Below the pieces are notes generated by a model, which worked only from the letters and a program-made list of their open reading frames with translations, was not told the DNA's origin and did not search any database. This document shows positions 15,331 through 24,476 of a stretch of DNA of 32,185 nucleotides, piece by piece. Position numbers and translations under genes: made by a program. Position 1 is the first letter of the stretch, and each line of letters begins with the position of its first letter. The stretch is from Ruminiclostridium hungatei. GTDB taxonomy: Bacteria > Bacillota > Clostridia > Acetivibrionales > DSM-1351. The stretch covers positions 1 to 32,185 of the forward strand of contig NZ_MZGX01000036.1 of assembly GCF_002051585.1 (NCBI RefSeq), read 5' to 3'.

Positions 15331-16800
15331 TCAATTTCCAGTTGCTGCGCCAGCTACACTTTCTGAACCAAATCTAAAGCCAAATTGTGTAATCTTGTCT
15401 CCGACGAGTCTGCTTATATCCGGTATTTGTAAGAAATTAAACTTGTAATTACCAATCCCTCCTGTATGTCCAAGATTTCCGTGTATTTCGCTTGGAACAT
15501 AGAAGACTCTCTTCATACTTAAATCTTCATGGGGAGTAAGTAAGACGCCAAATTGTTCTTTCAGCGAATTCAACGTCGTGCCTTCCGGTAATGCAGTCTC
15601 TGCATTTGCATAATTAATATCTCTTAGCAGGTCGCTAAATTCTTTATTGCTGATTTGCCCGCTTAACACACCCTCAACATCAAACTCAAGATTCTTCATA
15701 CTAATCGGAACATCAGCTACCGAAACATTGGAAAAATCAGGAGTGCCATTTTTGTTCATCGGAATAGATCCAACCCCATATTTTCCCAGTATTTCTTCCA
15801 TCGATAATCCATCAGGATTAAACTTCCCCGGAATAGTATCAGGATTTGGTATGAATTGATCTCCGGAAATTATCCAGTGTTTATTTGGACTCTGCATGGT
15901 AAGTGGCTCCGCCTTCAAATTCCAAACACGACTACCATTTTCCATACGGGTTAAATCATCAATGTCAAATATAAATGTTTTGAAAGCAATCTTACCCAGA
16001 TTCTTTAAACCGTTTTTAAAGCCGCTTTTAAATACATCATCAATTGCTCCTCTAAATGCAATTTTCACTGCTTCAAATGATGCCTTCGCAAATGTTTTAA
16101 CTCCAACCTTGGCCATCGCTTTTATTGCAGCTCCGGCAGGAAATGCTATCGAAACAATATCACATCCGATTGATATGCCCTGGAAAATATCTGCTAAAAC
16201 ATTCCAACCATTCTCACGAAAAACGGTCGCAAGATCTTTTCCCCCAGTTGCAATCATACATATTACATCCGCAGCGCACAGAACCAAAGAAATAATACCT
16301 GCAATAGCCGCTACCGCAGCTAACGCAACACCAAACGTGACAACGGCAAGAACAGCAATGGCAATTACAACAAGAACTGTAACTATCGTTACCCAGTGTT
16401 CCTTACACCACTCGCCAACCGATTCACAACCATTGCAAAACTTCTCCCAGCCGCTTTTTTCGCATTCCGGCTTTAAATAATTGTATTTATCGTAAAAATC
16501 ATCTTTACGCTTTTTTATAATTTCAGCCGCATCACCGTCAATGCGGACAGCGTCTGATATGAACTCTTCGCTGTTATTGTTAAATGTGTCAAGGGAAGTG
16601 ATTTTCTGTTCCTGGGTTTGCGAAGACGTTTGTATGGAATTGATGATATCGTCCAAATTACATACGCTTTTATTGATTGTTAAAGATTTTGTCTTAAGCG
16701 CGGATAACTCTGATTTATAATTGGTTACAGATTTTTTAATGTCTTTTATCAACCCTGGCATTTGGTTGATTTTATTGGCATATAGCTCTATAGTTGCCAT
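15331..16800 (-). CDS. Type VII polymorphic toxin with PHE-type HNH/Endo VII nuclease domain
   Basis: 489 residues, start ATG at 16800 after AGGTGGG. Residues 1-285 are almost identical to the toxin at 11463-12917: a helical targeting region, a cysteine-containing segment (CEKSGWEKFCNGCESVGEWC), a hydrophobic stretch (~137-185) and an amphipathic part. The chains diverge after IFDIDDLT. The tail has P423-H424-E425-D426, VPSEIH (435-440) and H445-TGG, a His/Glu HNH-Endo VII arrangement. Likely exported by EssC and acting as a DNase in neighbouring cells. The partner gene upstream (23-base gap) and immunity copy 3 downstream complete a standard toxin operon. Confidence 0.86.
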   Translation of the reverse strand: MATIELYANKINQMPGLIKDIKKSVTNYKSELSALKTKSLTINKSVCNLDDIINSIQTSSQTQEQKITSLDTFNNNSEEFISDAVRIDGDAAEIIKKRKDDFYDKYNYLKPECEKSGWEKFCNGCESVGEWCKEHWVTIVTVLVVIAIAVLAVVTFGVALAAVAAIAGIISLVLCAADVICMIATGGKDLATVFRENGWNVLADIFQGISIGCDIVSIAFPAGAAIKAMAKVGVKTFAKASFEAVKIAFRGAIDDVFKSGFKNGLKNLGKIAFKTFIFDIDDLTRMENGSRVWNLKAEPLTMQSPNKHWIISGDQFIPNPDTIPGKFNPDGLSMEEILGKYGVGSIPMNKNGTPDFSNVSVADVPISMKNLEFDVEGVLSGQISNKEFSDLLRDINYANAETALPEGTTLNSLKEQFGVLLTPHEDLSMKRVFYVPSEIHGNLGHTGGIGNYKFNFLQIPDISRLVGDKITQFGFRFGSESVAGAATGN

Positions 16801-16822
16801 CTACCCACCTCTGTTTTATGTA

Positions 16823-17386
16823 TTATACCGCCTCGTTCATTTTTCGCCTATAATATTCCATATCATAGGAGGCATTAGTCTTAGTTCTTTTCCAATCTTG
16901 CAAACTGGACTCTGTTGCAACAATTCTATCATTAATATCCTGCAATTCGGATTCAGCTTGCCGCAATTGATTTTGTAAATCTATAATTTTGGCTTCTAAA
17001 TTGCTTTTTTTTGTTTTAAGGTTCTCAAAGATGTTATTCAATGCACTTTTTGTATCCGTCATTTCATCGTTGTAGACATCGTTCAGGTCTTTGCTGGTTA
17101 CATCGCTGGAAGTTACCATACCGATAAAATTAACAGATGCCTGGTCGGTTTTATTGGTAACGTCTAGAATTTTCTTATTCATTTTTTCATCATTCTTGAT
17201 TATTTGGCTTACTCCCTCAAGTGCCTCCTGATGATTTTTGATATCGGTTTTAAGCCGATTAATAAGATTGATTTTTTGTTGCCTCTGTATTTTCAAATCA
17301 CTTATTCTGTTTTGGCAACTGCTAATCTCAGAACAAGCGTTATAATATCTGTTTCTGGCATTATCATAACAATCATCGTAACTCAT
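16823..17386 (-). CDS. Coiled-coil partner of the toxin (YwqH-like)
   Basis: 187 residues, nearly all helical, with coiled-coil stretches at ~20-75 (ISDLKIQRQQKINLINRLK) and ~110-170 (KKSNLEAKIIDLQNQLRQAE). No signal peptide or WXG motif. It is the first gene after a promoter and lies 23 bases before the toxin start. Size and place match the helical companions (such as the DUF5082/YwqH group) encoded upstream of LXG-type toxins, which bind the toxin N-terminus and help target it to EssC; family membership is judged by pattern only. Because all toxins here share one N-terminus, this single partner could serve them all. Confidence 0.7.
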   Translation of the reverse strand: MSYDDCYDNARNRYYNACSEISSCQNRISDLKIQRQQKINLINRLKTDIKNHQEALEGVSQIIKNDEKMNKKILDVTNKTDQASVNFIGMVTSSDVTSKDLNDVYNDEMTDTKSALNNIFENLKTKKSNLEAKIIDLQNQLRQAESELQDINDRIVATESSLQDWKRTKTNASYDMEYYRRKMNEAV

Positions 17387-17566
17387 GGCTGTTTCCTCCG
17401 AAAACCATAAATATAAATACTCTTAATTCTTCCGATCTTGAATAAAACACAAAATCATGCAAATTATTAATAAATATCGCCTGTCCTTTTTGATGTTATC
17501 AGGCTGGATAAAATATAGAATTTTTACATATAAAACCTGTTAAACCTTTTTTTAACTATTTGGAAT

Positions 17567-17595
17567 ATTATAATATACTCATGTCAAAAAGTCAA
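17567..17595 (-). promoter_or_regulatory. Sigma-A promoter for the toxin operon
   Basis: On the minus strand TTGACT (17595-17590), a 17-base spacer and TATAAT (17572-17567). It lies in the 327-base gap after the surface-protein gene and would start transcription near 17560, leaving a leader of about 175 bases before the coiled-coil gene. No recognised riboswitch is visible in the leader. The rest of the gap (17387-17713) is AT-rich with no gene; no strong terminator for the surface-protein gene was seen. Confidence 0.75.
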
Positions 17596-17713
17596 GAAAA
17601 ATGACATTGTACTGGTATTACTAGGGTTACTTTTATTCTTACTGTTAAAGTGGTTTAGAGTAATTTTAATATATAGCATTAAATTATTCATTTTACCAAT
17701 TATCGTATATGCT

Positions 17714-20700
17714 CTAATCGTTTTCCAATTTGAGTTTTTTTCTTATATTACGAATAGCCACAAAAACTATTACGGTAATTAATGCCGCAGATGACGCTAT
17801 TATAATCCACAGCCAGAAAAAACCAATATGGATATTTGCCTTTTCTTGGACATTGTTCACATTTCCTGCCATGTCGGCAAGAATAATCCCAACGTTATGC
17901 CAGCCCTTTTCGAGCTTAAACGATAAAGTATTATCACCGCTCAAATATTTGAATCCCACCTCCTTGCCGTTATCGTATACCTTGGACCGATTCTCGTCGA
18001 TTAGTTCACTGATATTAGAAATAGTGATTGTACGTTCTTCTTCGCCATAGTACCAATGCCATGAATTGAATTCTTCAGGCACTTCGCAGGTGGGAGCAAT
18101 ATTATCAATATGCATTGTACCTAGGTCTATCCTATTGCCCTCATTTTTTGCCGATAAATGCAGTTCAATATCTGTATCGTCTTGGAAATTCTCCTTAAAG
18201 AAATTCGATTTAAGGATGAAGTTATGAATTCCGAATCCATAAATGCTGTCATCTGATGTTCCTGTGGCTTTTGTGTTTACTTCATCAGCATTATTGTCTC
18301 TTAAAACAACATCAATGCCCGTATCTTTCTTTGCGAACATACATATCTTGATATCGCTGAAGTTATCCGGTCTTTTGCTAATAGCATCCCCATTTTCATA
18401 TTGAAAAGAATACAACCCTGTTTTTGCTGCCAAGTTACTTTCAATGATATATGCCAATACATCCTGCTTGATCATCCTCGCGTATGTATTCAGGTTAAGC
18501 AGACTTTCATTCCCCGCCGCATCTACGGCGGTTAATTCTAACGCATAAACACCATCTTTTGTAAAATTGGGCAAATTGAATATGTTCCCCTTAATTACTC
18601 CATGCTTGTATTTATCTTCATCCAGATACACCTTAACCGGCTTAATAACTGTTATCGCATCTTTGCTTGTATGATCAGGAATATAAACTTTTAAATCATA
18701 ATTTATATGATCAATATTCAAATCACTGAACTCAACGATGGGGGCAAGGGCGTCTTTTCTTGAATAGGGATATACATCTACGAATTTAGTATTATTTTCG
18801 CTAACCAAAGTGCCATTTTTAGACTTAACAACCGGTACTGTTTGATCAATTTCAAACACTGTTGTACTTCTAAGGTCAGTGCTATTTTCGGCTAAATCTT
18901 TAGGGCACATTTCTATCTTATAAACAGCATCTTTACTGAACGTTAGCGAGATTGTATGAACATCTCCTACCGATTCCCAATGAGCTGAGCCAGATATTTC
19001 AGGTGTTATATCAACAAAACCTGTACTGTTATGGTCTCCTCCCGCATCCTTGCCTGAAATTTTCAGATCAACCAGCTTGGGATCAAAATTATGATCAGTT
19101 ATTTTTATGGTTGCGGTTTTATCCGTATTAAAACTATTATTTGTAGCACTATTGCTAAATGTTGCAAAGTTATCTTCAATGCCGGGCTTGGTTTTATCCA
19201 CATAGAACAGCTTTTCATTTCCTCCGCTGAAATTAACGACCGCGACATGATTGCCCAAATCAGTACCGCTTACATCGAATATATAGTCACCCTCATCAAA
19301 ATCAATCACAGCGACATGTTCGGTTTTTGATTTATTTGAAAACGAAAAGGTTGGTACTTTACCGAATTTATTTTCAATAGCGGCTATTACTAAATCAGAA
19401 TCAAAATTTCTCTCGATAACGGTTACATCCGCAACTCGGTTTGTGCTGTAATAATAATTGTTTTTACTTTCATCAGAACGAAACTCCACATTGATTATCG
19501 GGGTCGTTTTATCAATCGTCATTTTCTCAGTCCGGATATTTCCCTCTTTGTTGCCGGAACTATCAGTTGCATCAAAAGTGAGGATAATATTATTATCGTC
19601 AGAACTAAATGGAAATGTTTTTGTCACCTTCGTAACAAGGTTTGAATCCATTTCCGAAACTGTCCAACCGTTTTCCAAGGTATCACCGATACTGTAGCCT
19701 GTGTTTTTAATCAGTATGCTTTTTCTCTCAAAGGACTCTTTTTCTGCACTTTGGGAATATCCGATTTCTTTTATTCCGGAACTGTAATCAGATATAGCAA
19801 CAGTAAAACTCATATCGGAAACATATAGCTTGTTCCCGTCGGCATCATTATAATTTGTCGAGTTATTATTCCTAATACTAATTTTAGGAGCAGTGTCATC
19901 GCTTACAAATCCCCTTGGCTTTTCTTCGTTTGATTTGTTGTCTGTATTATCAAATGCCTTTACAAATATTTGTCCTTTAAATCCTTTGGGAATAGTAATC
20001 GCTGCCATACCGTCTGCAATAGTTTGTGTTCCGTTTGTCTCTCCAGTTATTGTTCCGTTCTGATAAGATACAAGACGATAGCTCACTTTGTCAAGACCCG
20101 ACGAAGGGCCCGGATCTGAAACATGGATAACAGCGTTAAATTCTGTTTTAAAATAGAAGCCATATTCCAAATAGCCAATAAATTCCGACGTTTTGCTGAT
20201 ACCGTCAGATGTTGTCGGGATAAAACTATAGCTGGTGATTGTAGGGCTGCCTATATCCTTATATACAGTATCGCTTAAAGAATACACATTTCCGGCATTA
20301 TCTATAACGGAAACTTCAATTAAATAGGAACCGTCAATTGCTTGAGCCCCCTGACTAGTGCTGATTCGAAAGACTTCTCCATGCATTTCTGCAATATAGA
20401 AATCAGCGTTTATTGGTTTCCCATCCGTGCAGGTCGTAATTTCAACACCATTAATTTTAATCCGGACAGAACGGATACCTGAATCCATATCATTAACATT
20501 GACTGTTACCGGAACGTCGCCTGAATACCACTTTCTGTTACCACTATCAATAAAGACAGGTTTGGGAGAGGAAATATTGATTATGGGGTTGATTGTTTCA
20601 ATCATCAATCTGCTGTTTTTTAAGTCGGAATTGACAGCGGCAGCCGTTACCGGAACACCATACGGGTGGACTTCGTCTTTCCCTGTTATATTGGTAACAT

Positions 20701-23700
20701 TGTCGATTGCCACAGCCGTTAAACCTACGTCTAAAAGCTTTGCATTGGGGATTATGCTTTCCGGCAAAATAAACTCTGCTTTGTATATCCCGTGGTCAAT
20801 TTTGGTTGCAACTTTGGGTGAACCGTATATTAACTTCCCTTCGGCGTATAGGGTAATTGTACTAATTCCAGACGTTGCTCCATAACGGTCATCGGCAACA
20901 ACCGTAATTTTTACTTTTTCGTTAAAGAAACTCCCAAACGTCAAGAAGTTGAATATATCACTTAAGGTCCCATCGTTTTCCGTACTAATTTTAAATCCCA
21001 CAACTTTTGGGTTGGTAGTGTCAATAAATACTTTTATACTGGCGGTTTCTTTGTTTCCGTAGTTATTAGTAACAATGACCTCAATGTTATTTTCTCCATC
21101 CAAAGGATTATAGTCTGTATTAACTGTAAACGTTTCCTGCAGTGTCTGAGATTCAAAAAAATTTGCATCTATAGCTTTGCCATTTTTGTCTGTTGTAATA
21201 TTCTGACCGTTGACCTTAATTACGACGGAATAAATACCGCCGCTTTCAGTGCTGGCATTTACAGTAAACCCTACGTTTCCGTTATACCAATTTTCACCAC
21301 CATTTGTATATATCGCTTTACTCATAGGAGCAATAGAAATAGTCGGCTTTTCAGTTTTAAGACTGACAATATTGCTGAACGCGTTTGTCATTACATCAGT
21401 CGGCTTGGTAAGCCTATCATTTGCTGAATCATTGCCGGCTATATCTTTTACAGATGCCGAGATTTCATTTCTGTTAAAATTCTCAAGAGTCAATTTGAAT
21501 ACCGCAGAAGCTCCTGTAACAGTTTTGGTTTCGACAGCAACACTATCGCCGTACAAGGTGATTTCCTTTAAACCCGATGAAATGCCTGGGTCTTGAGCAG
21601 TAATAACCACTTCAATTTCATCGTTAAAAAAAGTTCCGAAAGTCAAAAAGTTAATAACCTCTGAGACAACAGGCATCTCCCTTTTTTGGAATGTAATTTG
21701 GGTAATTTCCGGCACTGTCTTGTCGATTTTTACATCTATTGTTTTTGCGTCGGACACATTCTCAGCTTTATCAACAGCGTAAAAATAGTACTTTTCGTTA
21801 TTCTGCTCCGTTGTAATTGTAAGCGAATATCTCCCGCTTGTAACGGGAACTATATTGGTCGCCTCTGCTAAAGCCTGATCTTTGGTTAAGGCCGTTTTGC
21901 TCCAAACAACCCTCAACAAGCCGGATGACGGGGCATTTGCAGTATCTTCATCCATTACCGTTCCATTAATGGTATAATCTTGATTTGTCCATTCCATCGG
22001 TGGAATATCGGCGACAACAGGGGCATTTTTGTCAATAATAATTCGAAGCTTATTTTGAATCGATATGGCTTTCCAGCCCTTACCAGGACTACTACTCTTA
22101 TATACTTCTATTTTATCTATCAAAGTCGAACTTGTCAGTTGAACTGAAGCAGAGTGCACAGATCCATTTATTCTTATTATGCTATATGGAGCTTTGGGCA
22201 TTAAAGTTACCGAAGCGCCGTTATTTATAAAGCTATAAATGCGTATACTGTCAGATACTATCGGATATTCATTTATAAGGCTTTCGGCAGCCAAATCATA
22301 AAACTCCCTTTCATCGCCGGATATAGTCTCTATCAAGCTAAAAGTAACCGATACATTATGGTCGGCGGCGACAGACGAAATGATATAAGAATATGAAACG
22401 CCATCGGCTAATAAGGTATACTCATCAACCGGCATACCGTCTAATAAAACTTCTTTAACGTCATAACCCGTCTCAGGAGTCAGAGTGAGTGCAAGCGATT
22501 CGCCATGGCTGACATATTGCGTTGAGCCGGTCTGAGAACCGCCGGTAACGGAACCATTCTCGGTGCAGGAGACTTTTATACTATATATATTGATTGAAAA
22601 CATCACTGTGACAGAATGGTTGGCGCTTATATTTGTGAATGTATGCGAATAAGAGGTTTGGGCATTATCAAAGATGCCGTCAGTCTGTTCATCATCAATA
22701 ATGACGCTGCTGATATGATAATTTTCGTTTGCGTTCGCAGTAAAACTTGGGCTAGTTCCCTCGTTAGCAGTGATTTTACCCCCGCTATTTATATTGTTGA
22801 ATAAATCATCTTTTATTGTTCCATAAGAGTTGAATGTAAATACCACTTCGTATGTTTTTATGGCAAAAGTGACATTAACAGTATGATTGTCATTAATATT
22901 ATCTAAAGGATATGTATACGTCTCCAGACCTATAGCTTCTGGAATAGTGGTTCCATCAACAGTAAATATCGCAATAATATAACCTGAATTAGCTGTAGCG
23001 GTTATACTTCTGTTTGATCCATATGGAATAGAAGATTCAGAAGGAGAGATTGTTCCAATCGCACTTGCGGTTGTTGTGATTGAAAACGTCTTGATAGAAA
23101 GTTGAGCGTTCAGATTAGTAATGTCCTCCAGACTGTTTACAGTACCCAAAGAGACAGAGCTATATACAGGATTTGTCGGCGTAAAATAGAAGTCATAGGA
23201 CTTATTCTTATAAATTGTCGCTATAAAAGAGCCATCACCCGCGAGGGCAACTGAGCCGCTATCATATCCTGAATAAAAAATAGTCCCGCCGTCTATATAA
23301 GTAGTACCATTTTCATCAGTTATTTGACCTGAGACCACAATGAAATCTAATTGTTCAAAATCGACAGCATTAAATGAAATGCTTGCGTCGCTAAGGAATA
23401 CGCCCGATTTATAATAATCTTCGTATCCAATCATGCCTGTTATTTTAACATCGTAGGGGTTGTCCAGATTAACAAAATCGCTGAATTCCGCTACACCCGC
23501 CATTACGGGCTCTGTTTTAGTTTCTGCCGGGTTTTCAGAATTTGTAAGCGTAATAGAAATGTCGCCTCTGATTGCACTGTCCATTTCAACAGTGAATGTA
23601 GGTACAAACGCTGCAAAAACACTGGGTAGCGTTGATATTGGAATCATCCCGACTAAAAGGGCGACAGCTATCATGAGAGATATAAACCGACTGGTACTCT

Positions 23701-23719
23701 TCTTAATATGTTTAGCCAT
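17714..23719 (-). CDS. Giant Ig-repeat surface protein with C-terminal membrane anchor
   Basis: 2001 residues from the ATG at 23719, preceded by AAAGGA; an ATG at 23743 would add eight residues before an otherwise standard signal peptide (MAKHIKKSTSRFISLMIAVA..., cleavage near SVFA-AF). Residues ~210-465 hold three InlB B-repeat-like domains (for example GSVTGGSQTGSTQYVSHGES, then YSYIISSVAADHNVSVTF). From ~560 to ~1900 come about ten Ig-like domains, each opening with a DKTxP-type boundary (IDKTVPEITQI, IDTTNPKVVGF, DDTAPKISI, IDKTTPIINVEF) and several sharing FLTFGxFFN. A transmembrane helix near the end (FWLWIIIASSAALITVIVFV) precedes a basic tail; there is no LPXTG. It should stretch through the cell wall. 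The 8-base overlap with the membrane-protein gene upstream puts it in the kinase operon. Confidence 0.85.
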   Translation of the reverse strand: MAKHIKKSTSRFISLMIAVALLVGMIPISTLPSVFAAFVPTFTVEMDSAIRGDISITLTNSENPAETKTEPVMAGVAEFSDFVNLDNPYDVKITGMIGYEDYYKSGVFLSDASISFNAVDFEQLDFIVVSGQITDENGTTYIDGGTIFYSGYDSGSVALAGDGSFIATIYKNKSYDFYFTPTNPVYSSVSLGTVNSLEDITNLNAQLSIKTFSITTTASAIGTISPSESSIPYGSNRSITATANSGYIIAIFTVDGTTIPEAIGLETYTYPLDNINDNHTVNVTFAIKTYEVVFTFNSYGTIKDDLFNNINSGGKITANEGTSPSFTANANENYHISSVIIDDEQTDGIFDNAQTSYSHTFTNISANHSVTVMFSINIYSIKVSCTENGSVTGGSQTGSTQYVSHGESLALTLTPETGYDVKEVLLDGMPVDEYTLLADGVSYSYIISSVAADHNVSVTFSLIETISGDEREFYDLAAESLINEYPIVSDSIRIYSFINNGASVTLMPKAPYSIIRINGSVHSASVQLTSSTLIDKIEVYKSSSPGKGWKAISIQNKLRIIIDKNAPVVADIPPMEWTNQDYTINGTVMDEDTANAPSSGLLRVVWSKTALTKDQALAEATNIVPVTSGRYSLTITTEQNNEKYYFYAVDKAENVSDAKTIDVKIDKTVPEITQITFQKREMPVVSEVINFLTFGTFFNDEIEVVITAQDPGISSGLKEITLYGDSVAVETKTVTGASAVFKLTLENFNRNEISASVKDIAGNDSANDRLTKPTDVMTNAFSNIVSLKTEKPTISIAPMSKAIYTNGGENWYNGNVGFTVNASTESGGIYSVVIKVNGQNITTDKNGKAIDANFFESQTLQETFTVNTDYNPLDGENNIEVIVTNNYGNKETASIKVFIDTTNPKVVGFKISTENDGTLSDIFNFLTFGSFFNEKVKITVVADDRYGATSGISTITLYAEGKLIYGSPKVATKIDHGIYKAEFILPESIIPNAKLLDVGLTAVAIDNVTNITGKDEVHPYGVPVTAAAVNSDLKNSRLMIETINPIINISSPKPVFIDSGNRKWYSGDVPVTVNVNDMDSGIRSVRIKINGVEITTCTDGKPINADFYIAEMHGEVFRISTSQGAQAIDGSYLIEVSVIDNAGNVYSLSDTVYKDIGSPTITSYSFIPTTSDGISKTSEFIGYLEYGFYFKTEFNAVIHVSDPGPSSGLDKVSYRLVSYQNGTITGETNGTQTIADGMAAITIPKGFKGQIFVKAFDNTDNKSNEEKPRGFVSDDTAPKISIRNNNSTNYNDADGNKLYVSDMSFTVAISDYSSGIKEIGYSQSAEKESFERKSILIKNTGYSIGDTLENGWTVSEMDSNLVTKVTKTFPFSSDDNNIILTFDATDSSGNKEGNIRTEKMTIDKTTPIINVEFRSDESKNNYYYSTNRVADVTVIERNFDSDLVIAAIENKFGKVPTFSFSNKSKTEHVAVIDFDEGDYIFDVSGTDLGNHVAVVNFSGGNEKLFYVDKTKPGIEDNFATFSNSATNNSFNTDKTATIKITDHNFDPKLVDLKISGKDAGGDHNSTGFVDITPEISGSAHWESVGDVHTISLTFSKDAVYKIEMCPKDLAENSTDLRSTTVFEIDQTVPVVKSKNGTLVSENNTKFVDVYPYSRKDALAPIVEFSDLNIDHINYDLKVYIPDHTSKDAITVIKPVKVYLDEDKYKHGVIKGNIFNLPNFTKDGVYALELTAVDAAGNESLLNLNTYARMIKQDVLAYIIESNLAAKTGLYSFQYENGDAISKRPDNFSDIKICMFAKKDTGIDVVLRDNNADEVNTKATGTSDDSIYGFGIHNFILKSNFFKENFQDDTDIELHLSAKNEGNRIDLGTMHIDNIAPTCEVPEEFNSWHWYYGEEERTITISNISELIDENRSKVYDNGKEVGFKYLSGDNTLSFKLEKGWHNVGIILADMAGNVNNVQEKANIHIGFFWLWIIIASSAALITVIVFVAIRNIRKKLKLEND

Positions 23720-24122
23720 TTTTATGTATCCTTTCATATTCATTTAACCGCCCCATCCGCCTGATTACGAAGTATGCCTCCACAGACAGGAGCACTAAAA
23801 ACAGGTTAATGGGAAGAACAAATCTGTTATCGTTAAAAAAAATAATAACAGGTATCATCACAACCAACAGAATCAGGAATGCTATCCCAATTATTCGAAG
23901 AATTCTTTTATTATTTTTTATAACCGGTAATCTCCTGCACAATTTTGCAAGTATTATTTGCAGAACAAAGCCGGAAATTAATCCGCACCAAAATAATCCC
24001 GCAAGAATATAAGTTACTATAGTAAACCCTTCTTTTAAATCAAGAAATGGTATACTTAATAAACATGCCGACGAAATAAAAAATGAAATACCCGATAAAA
24101 TATTTAATATCTTTAATTTCAT
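23712..24122 (-). CDS. Small membrane protein with four predicted TM segments
   Basis: 136 residues, hydrophobic segments at about 6-26, 33-58, 75-95 and 100-120 and a basic/acidic C-terminal tail (RRMGRLNEYERIHKNG). I recognise no family. Its stop overlaps the start of the giant surface protein; the upstream gap is 17 bases. Candidate membrane component of the secretion apparatus or helper of the surface protein; no further evidence. Confidence 0.7.
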   Translation of the reverse strand: MKLKILNILSGISFFISSACLLSIPFLDLKEGFTIVTYILAGLFWCGLISGFVLQIILAKLCRRLPVIKNNKRILRIIGIAFLILLVVMIPVIIFFNDNRFVLPINLFLVLLSVEAYFVIRRMGRLNEYERIHKNG

Positions 24123-24139
24123 AAAACTAACCTCTATGT

Positions 24140-24457
24140 TTATTTATTTTCATTTAATATATCCGAAAATATCTTATAAAACGTACCCTTTGTGTTAGTT
24201 CTTTTATATTTATAAAAATAAATCAGGAATCCAATAAAAAAGCATAATATGGCTAAAGCTGCAAATCCATATAACGGAGCTAAAACGAAAGGCGAATTGT
24301 ATTTCAAATCAAGGGCACTTTCAATAGCAGCATATACCCCTGCTAATTTAAGGATTGCAAAAACTGCAGTAAAGCCCCCCAAATAAATTAGTAAAGTTTT
24401 CAGATACGAACCCATTATGTATTTTACTATCACATACTTTTCGAGCAACTTCCTCAT
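24140..24457 (-). CDS. Small membrane protein with two predicted TM segments
   Basis: 105 residues with membrane segments at about 20-42 and 57-82, a short extracytoplasmic loop and a basic cytoplasmic tail (YKYKRTNTKGTFYKIFSDI). Family unknown. The start follows AAGGAGGCGC. It lies between the kinase (19-base gap) and the four-TM protein, clearly in one operon. EssA is a similarly small membrane protein of type VII systems, but no sequence resemblance can be claimed. Confidence 0.7.
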   Translation of the reverse strand: MRKLLEKYVIVKYIMGSYLKTLLIYLGGFTAVFAILKLAGVYAAIESALDLKYNSPFVLAPLYGFAALAILCFFIGFLIYFYKYKRTNTKGTFYKIFSDILNENK

Positions 24458-24476
24458 TACTGCGCCTCCTTCTTAG

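Larger units (their letters stand above)
13109..15562. repeat. 847-bp tandem array of immunity genes and toxin tails
   Basis: Equivalent gene ends fall at 13109, 13956 and 14803, and equivalent toxin ends at 13637, 14484 and 15331: a period of exactly 847 bases. Each unit holds an immunity gene, a toxin tail and a ~100-base spacer with the MNIKEII frame. Homology to the full toxin stops at about 15562, just upstream of the EQFGVLLT codons, which marks the breakpoint where the tail was copied. The copies differ by substitutions, hardly by indels. Confidence 0.85.

Noticed and set aside
13109-15562. The regular repeat array was considered as a CRISPR-like structure.
   Set aside because: The units are 847 bp and contain coding genes; there are no short repeats with unique spacers.
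20427-20885. A 152-codon plus-strand frame opposite the giant surface protein.
   Set aside because: Antisense shadow of a repeat-rich gene with no start signals.
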